64,000 bases of DNA from Halococcus salsus (GTDB taxonomy: Archaea > Halobacteriota > Halobacteria > Halobacteriales > Halococcaceae). The notes below the pieces were generated by a model, which saw only the letters and a list, made by a program, of their open reading frames with translations, did not search any database and was not told where the DNA came from. The stretch covers positions 1-64,000 of the forward strand of contig NZ_JAAAJC010000003.1 in the NCBI RefSeq assembly GCF_009900715.1, in the 5' to 3' direction. How positions within the stretch are numbered: position 1 is the first letter of the stretch; each line of letters opens with the position of its first letter. Below are positions 40,383 through 47,090 of the stretch, in pieces. The translations under genes and the position numbers were made by a program.

Positions 40383-41057
40383 CTACCAGTGTGGCTGAAG
40401 TTCATCGGAAACAAAGGCTGCCAAGTCATCGGATCCAGCTGCAGGTTCCATAATTCGAACGAATCCACTCGCCGAGACCTCCATTTTCGTCTGGCGGCCA
40501 TTGTGCTGAAACTCCAGACCAAGCTGGTTCTTGTTGGATTGCTGGAGAACGGTCCCCATATTGGGGTCATTTGGAAGATCAGTCCCATAGACAACCCCCT
40601 TGTCAGCATTCCCACCGAGGTTGCTGAAACCATACTTCCATGGTAGCGCATTCGGTCGAGTTTGCGCATATGCATCGAGGTCTATAGTTGGTCGAGTTAC
40701 GCTGATGCTATTCGTACTACCAAGTATGTCAAAGAAGAACTTACCTGAAGTGTCACCGATTATGATGAACTCATTCGGACACAGTATGAAATCAGTTACA
40801 CTCGCTATTTTTTCCCATGTGTTTGTCGATTGGATGCTACCGTTCTGAACCGTAGGTTTCGAGACATTATTAGCAACTTCTGCGAGTGCTCTACCAGTTT
40901 GGACCGTGATTTGGTTTCCATTCGGTGTGGTTACGGATGATGCGGGCCCAACCTCAACGCACTCATTGAGAGTCATTCCATGATTTTGGTGGCTAGATGT
41001 GTATGACTGCATACTAGGAAAGTTGCCATTACCAGTCCCAATGATACCTCGCTTCAT
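40383..41057 (-). CDS. Element-encoded orphan protein, beta-rich
   Basis: 224-aa protein from ATG 41057. The sequence is rich in N, S, T, G and Q, with few charges in the middle, unlike typical acidic halobacterial enzymes. It has runs suggesting beta structure (NQITVQTGRALAEV; DFILCPNEFIIIGDTSGKFFF; SISVTRPTIDLDAYAQ) and a C-terminal VRIMEPAAGSDDLAAFVSDE. Such composition is common among virion and surface proteins, but no family was recognised. It is the gene nearest the right att site, with about 300 bp of non-coding DNA (41058-41353) before the att repeat. Confidence 0.65.
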   Translation of the reverse strand: MKRGIIGTGNGNFPSMQSYTSSHQNHGMTLNECVEVGPASSVTTPNGNQITVQTGRALAEVANNVSKPTVQNGSIQSTNTWEKIASVTDFILCPNEFIIIGDTSGKFFFDILGSTNSISVTRPTIDLDAYAQTRPNALPWKYGFSNLGGNADKGVVYGTDLPNDPNMGTVLQQSNKNQLGLEFQHNGRQTKMEVSASGFVRIMEPAAGSDDLAAFVSDELQPHW

Positions 41058-41353
41058 TAGTAACCAATACGACCTGTATGAGTATAAAGGTAACGTTAAA
41101 ACACAATTGTAAGTATAGATATCATTCCTTGATGCAGTGTTTCCGGATAGATGCTCTATCAATCATCACGAACAGTTTCGTAAGTAGTCAGTCAAACATA
41201 CGTTGACAGCCATTCTCCAGTCTTGTTTGACCGAAAGAACTAGGTTCCCCCGCAGCATCTCGACTATCGTAGAAGGCACGAGGGCGCGGGGTGCGTCAAG
41301 GTGCTTAGTCGAACTCGGCACGATGTAGGCGAAATCGCAAGAAGTGAAGGCTA

Positions 41354-41405
41354 CTGTCGGCTGGGAATCGACTAAAGAGGTGGATGGGCCCTGTCGGATT
41401 CGAAC
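41354..41405. repeat. Right attachment repeat (att), overlapping the intact tRNA-Met 3' end
   Basis: Partner of 34856-34907, differing at one base (GGCTGGGAATCG against GGCTGGAAATCG). Bases 41385-41405 are the 3' end of the functional tRNA-Met gene, so the element carried a copy that keeps the tRNA complete after integration. Confidence 0.9.
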
Positions 41406-41457
41406 CAACGACCACTCGGTTATGAGCCGAGCGCTCTCACCACTGAGCTAAGGGCCC
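41385..41457 (-). tRNA. tRNA-Met (CAT)
   Basis: 73-nt cloverleaf: acceptor GGGCCCT/AGGGCCC, D arm GCTC...GAGC, anticodon arm CTCGG-CTCATAA-CCGAG, T arm GTTGG-TTCGAAT-CCGAC, discriminator A. Probably elongator Met; a CAT anticodon could also be an Ile tRNA with modified C34. It is the integration target of the 6.5-kb element. Confidence 0.9.
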
Positions 41458-41545
41458 GTTCACGAACCACTCGTCAGTGAATCCATAAAATCGCTTCTGT
41501 TGTGGCGCGCCGCGCTCCGCTCGCCGTCGTGTTCGCTGGAGAAAG

Positions 41546-41618
41546 CGCCGCCGCCAGGGCTCGAACCTGGGACAACCTGGGTAACAACCAGGTGCTCTAC
41601 CAGCTGAGCTACGGCGGC
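41546..41618 (-). tRNA. tRNA-Asn (GTT)
   Basis: 73-nt cloverleaf: acceptor GCCGCCG/CGGCGGC, D arm GCTC...GAGC, anticodon arm CCTGG-TTGTTAC-CCAGG, T arm CCAGG-TTCGAGC-CCTGG, discriminator G. It lies 88 bp from tRNA-Met on the same strand and is divergent from the CCA-adding enzyme gene. Confidence 0.94.
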
Positions 41619-41702
41619 CCTGTTTGTGGGAAGCGGGAGTTCGTTCATAGCCGTTTCGCTTTCGACCGACACGTTTTCGCCCGCGGGTGGGGTAGCCGGG
41701 CC

Positions 41703-43079
41703 ATGAGCGACGCCCTCGACGCCGTGCTCGCGCGGGTTCGCGACCGCGTCACGCCCGACGACGACGAGCGCGCGCGTCTCGACGGGGCCGTCGCCCGGCT
41801 CACCGAACGCACCGCTGCGGCGCTCGACGGCCTCCCCGTCGCGGCCGACCCCCTCCACGTGGGTTCCACGGCCCGGGGGACCTGGCTCCCCGGCGACCGC
41901 GACATCGACCTGTTCGTTCGGTTCTCGCCCGACCTCCCGCGGACGGACCTCGAACGCTACGGGCTCGCGGTGGGTCACGACGTCCTCCCCGACGCCCACG
42001 AGGAGTACGCCGAGCATCCCTACGTCGTCGGCGAGTTCGACGGGTTCGCGGTCGACCTCGTGCCCTGCTACCGCGTCGAACGCGCGAGCGAGATCCGATC
42101 CGCGGTCGACCGCACGCCGTTTCACACCCGCTACCTCGACGCCCGGCTCGACGAGGGCTTGGCCACCGAAGTCAGGCTCGCGAAGCGCTTCCTCGACGCC
42201 ATCGGCGTCTACGGCAGCGACCTCCGCACGCGGGGGTTCTCGGGCTACCTCACGGAGCTCCTCGTCGTCGAGCACGGCGACTTCCGCTCGCTGGTGACCG
42301 CCGCGGCCGACTGGCACCCGCCCCTCGAGTTCGACCCCGAATCCCACGGGAGCCGTTCGTTCGCCGACCCGTTGACGATGGTCGACCCCACCGACCCCGG
42401 GCGCAACGTCGCGGCGGTGCTCTCGGCCACGAACCTCGCACGTTTCCAACACTACGCCCGCGACCTCCTGGCCGACCCGCGCGAGGCGCTCTTCACGGCC
42501 GAATCACCAGTTCCGCTCTCGGCCGACGGCGTGCAGCGGGCGGTCGAGCGCCGCGGCACCACCCCGCTCGCGCTCCGGTTCGACGCCCCCGACATCGTCG
42601 ACGACCAGCTCTACCCCCAGCTCGAAAAGTCGGTGTCGGGCATCGTGACCGCGCTGGAAGGACGGGGGTTCGACGTGCTCCGGAGGGCCGCGTTCGCCGA
42701 CGACACGGCGGTGCTGTTCCTCGAACTCGCCGTCGCTCGCCGACCCGCGATCGAACGCCACGAGGGCCCGCCGGTGGCCGCACGCGAGCACGCCACGCGG
42801 TTCTACGAGACCTACGCCGACCGGGACTGCGACGGCCCGTTCGTCGACGGCGAGCGGTACGTCGTCGAGCGCGAGCGCGAGTACCGCACCGCCCGCGCGT
42901 TCCTCGACGCCGGGGTGTTCGAGGACGTCGCGCTCGGGGCGGACATCGAGACCGCGCTCGGGGCGGACATCGAGACCGCGCTCGGCGACGAGTACGAAGT
43001 TCTGGAGGGTGACGAGGTCGGCGCGCTCGCCGAGGAGTTCGGGACGGAGCTCGCGGCCTACTTCTCGCCGAGCCCGTGA
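41703..43079 (+). CDS. cca: Archaeal (class I) CCA-adding tRNA nucleotidyltransferase
   Basis: 458-aa enzyme that adds CCA to tRNA 3' ends. The class I nucleotidyltransferase signature is clear: HVGSTARGTWLPGDRDIDLFV with paired catalytic Asp residues, and a third Asp in FAVDLVPCYRV. A later RGFSGYLTELLVV and the tail domain match archaeal CCA enzymes. All six tRNA genes in this window lack encoded CCA, so the enzyme is essential. Near the C-terminus an exact 24-bp tandem duplication (42930-42977) repeats the eight residues ALGADIET, an expansion within an acidic loop. The 3' end overlaps the HDAC-family gene by 22 bp. Confidence 0.92.
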   Translation: MSDALDAVLARVRDRVTPDDDERARLDGAVARLTERTAAALDGLPVAADPLHVGSTARGTWLPGDRDIDLFVRFSPDLPRTDLERYGLAVGHDVLPDAHEEYAEHPYVVGEFDGFAVDLVPCYRVERASEIRSAVDRTPFHTRYLDARLDEGLATEVRLAKRFLDAIGVYGSDLRTRGFSGYLTELLVVEHGDFRSLVTAAADWHPPLEFDPESHGSRSFADPLTMVDPTDPGRNVAAVLSATNLARFQHYARDLLADPREALFTAESPVPLSADGVQRAVERRGTTPLALRFDAPDIVDDQLYPQLEKSVSGIVTALEGRGFDVLRRAAFADDTAVLFLELAVARRPAIERHEGPPVAAREHATRFYETYADRDCDGPFVDGERYVVEREREYRTARAFLDAGVFEDVALGADIETALGADIETALGDEYEVLEGDEVGALAEEFGTELAAYFSPSP

Positions 43080-44068
43080 GCCGCGCGGGCGTCGTCGATC
43101 ACGCTCTGGGCCTCCTCGTCGACCTCGTCGTCGGGCTCGACCGGTTCGTAGCCGTCGAAGACCTCGTTGGTCATCTCGACACCGTCGGCGATCGTTTCGA
43201 GGCCGTAGCCGCCTTCGAGCACGAACCCGAGCGCCGCGTCGAGCCGGTCGGCGAGCGAGCGGGCGCGCGCCGCCAGCACGCCGTAGCCCTCCGTCGAAAC
43301 CGACATCCGCGAGATCGGGTCGTTCACGTGGGCGTCGAAGCCCGCGCTGATGAGGAGCAGGTCGGGGTCGAAGCCAGCGAGCACCGGCGCGAACGCGGTT
43401 TCGATCGCTTCAACGTAGGCCGCGTCGCCGCTACCCGCCCGGAAGGGGATGTTGACCGTCGTGCCCGTTCCCTCGCCGGTCCCGGTCTCGTCGACGGTGC
43501 CGGTGCCGGGGTAGAGGCCGTGTTCGTGGATCGAACAGTAGCAGACGTCGTCGCGGTCGTAAAAGATGTCCTGGGTGCCGTTGCCGTGGTGGACGTCCCA
43601 GTCGATCACCGCGACCCGGTCGAGGCCGTCGTCGAGGGTGGCCTGGGCGGCGACCGCGGCGTTGTTGAAGAAGCAAAACCCCATCGCGTCGTCGGCGACG
43701 GCGTGGTGGCCCGGCGGGCGACCGAGCGAGAACGGCGTGTCACGTCCCGTCGCGCCCGCTACGGCTTCCTCGGCGGCCCACACCGCGAGGCCAGCGCTCT
43801 TGCACGCCGCCTCCCAGGTCGCCTCGACCGCGACGGTGTCGGGGTCCCACTGGCCACCGCCCGAGTCGCAGAACTCCCTGAACTCCTGGACGTAGTCGTC
43901 GTCGTGGACTCGACGGGCGGTCTCGGAGGTGATCGGGTCGGCGTCGATATACTCGACGCCGTGGCGGTGCGCGAGGCCGCGCCGGATCGCCCGGAGCCGG
44001 TCTGGGCTCTCGGGGTGGCGCGGACCCGGGTCGTGTCGGAGGCAGTCGGTGGAGTAGCCGAATCTCAT
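43058..44068 (-). CDS. Histone deacetylase-superfamily (acetoin utilisation/HDAC) protein
   Basis: 336-aa class II-like deacetylase. Metal and catalytic residues stand in GRPPGHHAVADDAMGFCFFN, VIDWDVHHGNGTQDIFY and LISAGFDAHVNDP, with a Tyr in LEGGYGLETIA. The family removes acyl groups from lysines, polyamines or small metabolites. The upstream gene encodes an archaeal histone and overlaps this one by four bases (ATGA), so the two are cotranslated, which hints at protein (histone or other) substrates. Histone acetylation is not demonstrated by sequence. Confidence 0.88.
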   Translation of the reverse strand: MRFGYSTDCLRHDPGPRHPESPDRLRAIRRGLAHRHGVEYIDADPITSETARRVHDDDYVQEFREFCDSGGGQWDPDTVAVEATWEAACKSAGLAVWAAEEAVAGATGRDTPFSLGRPPGHHAVADDAMGFCFFNNAAVAAQATLDDGLDRVAVIDWDVHHGNGTQDIFYDRDDVCYCSIHEHGLYPGTGTVDETGTGEGTGTTVNIPFRAGSGDAAYVEAIETAFAPVLAGFDPDLLLISAGFDAHVNDPISRMSVSTEGYGVLAARARSLADRLDAALGFVLEGGYGLETIADGVEMTNEVFDGYEPVEPDDEVDEEAQSVIDDARAAHGLGEK

Positions 44069-44514
44069 CCGGTGTGGTGGGGGGTGTAGTACGGTTCGAG
44101 TTCGAAGTAGGTCTCGACGTCGGCGAGCGTGATGGTGCGGCGACCGGCGTGGCGCGCGAGCACCGCCGCCGCGGCCGCGACCCGCTCGGCGTACCGTTCG
44201 AGGAGCGCCGCGAGGACGACCCGGGCGTCCATCGAGACGCGATAGCGGTCGTCGATGTCGAGACGGGCGATGCGGTCGACCGGTGCGACCGGGAGTTCGG
44301 GGTCGTCCTCGGGCGGTTCGGCGTCGAAGTCGTCGGTTCGTAGCGTCTTGCGCCCGTCCGCGGTCGCCCGGTCGGCGGCCTCGCGGGCGAGCCCCGCACC
44401 GTGGCGCTGGATCCGGCGGGCGAGGGCTTCGGTGGCCTCGCTGCTGACCCGAAGCGAGCCCGCCCGTCGCCGGATCACGGCATCGACGGGCGCGAACGGG
44501 AGCTCGACGCTCAT
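44065..44514 (-). CDS. Halobacterial doublet histone (two fused histone folds)
   Basis: 149-aa DNA-binding protein with two tandem histone folds. The first half has LPFAPVDAVIRRRAGSLRVS ... KTLRTDDFDAE and the second LPVAPVDRIARLDIDDRYRV ... RTITLADVETYF, each with the HMf-type pattern of a short helix, a long helix and a T-L-x-x-D ending. ATG 44514 fits the usual MSVELPFAP start; ATG 44541 is in frame. Fused histones are standard in haloarchaea. Coupled to the deacetylase-family gene by ATGA. Confidence 0.9.
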   Translation of the reverse strand: MSVELPFAPVDAVIRRRAGSLRVSSEATEALARRIQRHGAGLAREAADRATADGRKTLRTDDFDAEPPEDDPELPVAPVDRIARLDIDDRYRVSMDARVVLAALLERYAERVAAAAAVLARHAGRRTITLADVETYFELEPYYTPHHTG

Positions 44515-44556
44515 AGCAGTACGGGCGACTGTTTCACTCATAAGCGTTCCGTGACG

Positions 44557-46014
44557 CTACACGATGTCGTCGGCATCGAGCCGACCGTCCGACGCCGGCC
44601 CGCGGGCGGTGACCTCCTCGCCGAGGTGGACGTCGACGCTGGTCTCGACCCGCATCGTCTCCGTGCCGTTGTCGAGTACCACGGGGTCGCCGGCCTGGAC
44701 GACGGTCCCCGTGAACTCGATCGGTTCGCCCGGTGCGGCGTCGTCGGCGGACTGGTCGTCGGTGGCCGCCGGTGCGGCGTCGTCGGCGGACTGGTCGTCG
44801 GTGGCCGCCGGTTCGTCGCCTTCGGACGAGGGGTCCCCGTCCCCCGAGAACGCGTCGAGACCTGTGCTCCCCGACTCCTCTGCCCCGTCGGTCTCGGCCG
44901 TACGGGTCGTCGACTCGGAGCCGAGCGCGATGATGCTCGCCTGCCAGCCCGCGGAGGCTTCGAGGTCGTCCTGCCAGCCGTCCTGGATCTCGACGTCGGT
45001 GAACTGGACCTCGTCGCCGGGGCCGAGGTCCCGGTCGGCCTTCTCGCCCCAGAGCGCGACCCGGATGTCGCCGGAGTCGTCCTGTATCCGGAGGTTTCTG
45101 ACCTGCCCCTCGGAGCCGTCGTCCCGGTCGAAGGTCCGCTTCGGGTCCGCCGAGCGAACCACGCCGCCGATGTCGGCGGTGGTGTCGATCTCCAGCGCCC
45201 CGATCGGGGTCGTCTCGGCGACGTACTCGACGTCGGCCTCGACCTCGTCGAGCGAACTCCGGTCGTTCAGGTGGAGTTCGAGGTCGCCGTTTCGTTCCCT
45301 GACGTAGGCATCGACGAGCTCCACGGTGGTACCGGGCGAGAGCTCCTCGACCAGTTCCGTCTGGTCGTCCCAGAGCGTGACCCGGACGCGCCCGGTCTCG
45401 TCGCCGAGGGTGAGGTTCGAGACCCGGCCCTCCGAGCCGTCGTCCCGGTCGAACGTGCGGACGGAGTCGGTGTCGAGCACGATGCCGGTGAGCGAGACGT
45501 CCGATTGGCCGAGCGAGAGCCCGCCGATGGAGTCGGCCTCGTCGAGGTCGACGTCGATATCGATGTCGGCGGGTTGGGCGTCCGACGCGCTGACCTCGAG
45601 CCCGTTGTAGCCCTCGCGGGGCTGGCCCGCGATCTTGAGGACGTCGCCGGCTTCGAGCTCCTCGACGGCGGCCTCGGCGTGGTCGTCCCAGAACGCCACC
45701 CGGATGTGGCCCGTCTCGTCGGCGACGTCGAGATTGACCACCCGACCCTCCCGGTCCTCGTCGTCGCGCTCGAACGTACGGAGTTCGCCGATCCGGAGGA
45801 CCTTCGCCGCGAAGGCCGCCTCCTCCATGCCGGGTTCGATGTCGGCGACGCCCTCGATCTCGTCGTCCGAGAGCTCGTGAGCGATCAACATCGCGGCGGT
45901 CTCCTCGTCGGCGAGGCCCCCCATCTCCTCGACCTTCCGCTCGACGGCCTCCCGGAACTCGGGTTCGGGCACGTCGGCATCGAGATCCGCGTAGATATCC
46001 TCTATCGCACCCAT
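44557..46014 (-). CDS. OB-fold single-stranded DNA-binding protein (archaeal RPA-like)
   Basis: 485-aa protein with an N-terminal helical region and at least three OB folds, each marked by a TFxRDDGSEG-type and VRVxLWxD-type pair (REGRVVNLDVADETGHIRVA; GRVSNLTLGDETGRVRVTLW; GQVRNLRIQDDSGDIRVALW). These are the RPA-like ssDNA-binding proteins of Euryarchaeota, protecting ssDNA in replication and repair. A fourth possible OB fold lies at the C-terminus after an acidic Ser-rich linker. The linker contains an exact 39-bp tandem duplication (44732-44809). Start ATG 46014. Confidence 0.88.
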   Translation of the reverse strand: MGAIEDIYADLDADVPEPEFREAVERKVEEMGGLADEETAAMLIAHELSDDEIEGVADIEPGMEEAAFAAKVLRIGELRTFERDDEDREGRVVNLDVADETGHIRVAFWDDHAEAAVEELEAGDVLKIAGQPREGYNGLEVSASDAQPADIDIDVDLDEADSIGGLSLGQSDVSLTGIVLDTDSVRTFDRDDGSEGRVSNLTLGDETGRVRVTLWDDQTELVEELSPGTTVELVDAYVRERNGDLELHLNDRSSLDEVEADVEYVAETTPIGALEIDTTADIGGVVRSADPKRTFDRDDGSEGQVRNLRIQDDSGDIRVALWGEKADRDLGPGDEVQFTDVEIQDGWQDDLEASAGWQASIIALGSESTTRTAETDGAEESGSTGLDAFSGDGDPSSEGDEPAATDDQSADDAAPAATDDQSADDAAPGEPIEFTGTVVQAGDPVVLDNGTETMRVETSVDVHLGEEVTARGPASDGRLDADDIV

Positions 46015-46136
46015 TGGCGAATCCAGAGCCGGTGTGCGCTTAAGCGTTGTCGTCACCGCCGAGACCGCCTCCCTCCGGCGGTTTCGTGGTGTCGACGGAT
46101 CCCCGTCCAGGGCGGGTTTCGGGGCCCGAACAGATA

Positions 46137-46784
46137 TCAGTTCGTGCGGTCGGTCGTCGCGACGGTCCGGGGGTCGCCAGCGCCGTCGTGGACCACCCGC
46201 ACCGAGTCGGGCGGGTCGTCGGGAGTGACGACGAAGCGGTACTCGACGGGCGTGAGCGCCTGGGTGCACATCACGTCCGTGCCGGCATCGCGCTCGGTGC
46301 CCACCGAGACCACGAGGGTCCCGCCGTCCGACTGGGCCGAGTCGAGCACCGCCCGCCGGCAGCCGTCCTGAGCCACGATCGTCCCGGTGACGACGACCCG
46401 CGAGCCACCGTTCTCGAAGGTGACGGTCGCCCCCTTTCCCGACTGGGTCGATTGTGGGTCGGGAGGCGGTGTCGCCGTCCCATCGCTTCCGGTCGTCACG
46501 GTCGCCGACGCGTCGGTGATCGCGGATGTAGTCGTCGCGGGTTCGGTCGTTGGCTCGCCGTCGGTTGTGACTCGGCCGGCCCCCGTCGATTCGCGGGCCG
46601 AGGTTTCACCCCCGCTCGTCGTCCCGGTCGTGGGTCGGGCGCTCGTGCCGTCCGGTCGGCCGGTTTCGGTCGAGCCAGCCGTCGCTTCGGAGCCGTTCGC
46701 ATCCGCCCCGTCGTCGCCGCTACAGCCGCCGAGGATCCCGAGGAAGACGACGCCCGCGCTCGCGAGCACGCGTCGACGGTTCAT
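46137..46784 (-). CDS. Tat lipoprotein, Thr/Ser-rich, unknown function
   Basis: 215-aa exported protein: NRRRVLASAGVVFLGILGGC contains a twin-arginine motif and lipobox. About 90 residues of a Thr/Ser/Gly/Pro stalk follow, probably O-glycosylated. A C-terminal beta-sandwich-like domain (GATVTFENGGSRVVVTGTIV, DGGTLVVSVGTERD) carries two cysteines that may form a disulfide. No family identified. Monocistronic between the RPA-like gene and tRNA-Arg. Confidence 0.75.
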   Translation of the reverse strand: MNRRRVLASAGVVFLGILGGCSGDDGADANGSEATAGSTETGRPDGTSARPTTGTTSGGETSARESTGAGRVTTDGEPTTEPATTTSAITDASATVTTGSDGTATPPPDPQSTQSGKGATVTFENGGSRVVVTGTIVAQDGCRRAVLDSAQSDGGTLVVSVGTERDAGTDVMCTQALTPVEYRFVVTPDDPPDSVRVVHDGAGDPRTVATTDRTN

Positions 46785-46868
46785 GCCCTCGGGTTGGGTG
46801 GTGGGGGCATGGCTCTTGTGGCGGGTGGATCGTAACGCGTTTAACCGGAACTCCTGTAGTGAGGGTGA

Positions 46869-46941
46869 GTCCTGGTTGGGTAGTGGACTATCCTACTGGC
46901 CTGCGGAGCCGGTGACCGGAGTTCAAATCTCCGCCAGGACG
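46869..46941 (+). tRNA. tRNA-Arg (GCG)
   Basis: 73-nt cloverleaf: acceptor GTCCTGG/CCAGGAC, D arm GGGTAG...CTATCC, anticodon arm CTGGC-CTGCGGA-GCCGG, T arm CGGAG-TTCAAAT-CTCCG, discriminator G. Its 3' end is repeated 73 bp downstream, ahead of a foreign-looking nuclease gene. Confidence 0.9.
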
Positions 46942-47016
46942 TTCACTCACTTCGTTCGTTCACGACCTGGCGTGCCCTGCGCTCGCTTCGCTCGCGCAGG
47001 ACTCCGCCAGGACGTT
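46929..47016. repeat. Direct repeat of the tRNA-Arg 3' end (possible att pair)
   Basis: CTCCGCCAGGACGTT occurs at 46929-46943 (the tRNA T stem, acceptor and beyond) and again at 47002-47016. Such duplications arise by integration or local duplication at tRNA genes. The second copy sits about 75 bp before the FokI-like nuclease gene. No third copy was seen on the far side of that gene. Confidence 0.6.
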
Positions 47017-47090
47017 TTCGCGACGCAAACTGATGAGCGAAGCCGCTGGATCTGGATTGCACTTTTGTTCATCGGCCGTGAGTATTCGAC

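Larger units (their letters stand above)
34856..41405. mobile_element. tRNA-Met-linked integrative element, about 6.5 kb
   Basis: Bounded by a 52-bp direct repeat (34856-34907 and 41354-41405, one mismatch) containing the 3' part of a tRNA-Met(CAT) gene, which remains intact at the right end. A tyrosine integrase gene adjoins the left boundary. Base composition, codon use and gene style differ from the chromosome. Contents: integrase, a five-gene leftward operon with three paralogues, about 2 kb of mostly non-coding DNA with structured segments, and two orphan leftward genes. Integration at tRNA-Met by this integrase type is known for SNJ2-like betapleolipoviruses, but no spike, membrane protein or replication gene is recognisable. 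It could be a minimal satellite, an integrative plasmid or a provirus remnant. Confidence 0.88.

Noticed and set aside
41166-41408. 80-codon minus-strand frame running through the tRNA-Met 3' end and att site
   Set aside because: Its beginning is tRNA sequence and the rest lacks coding character.
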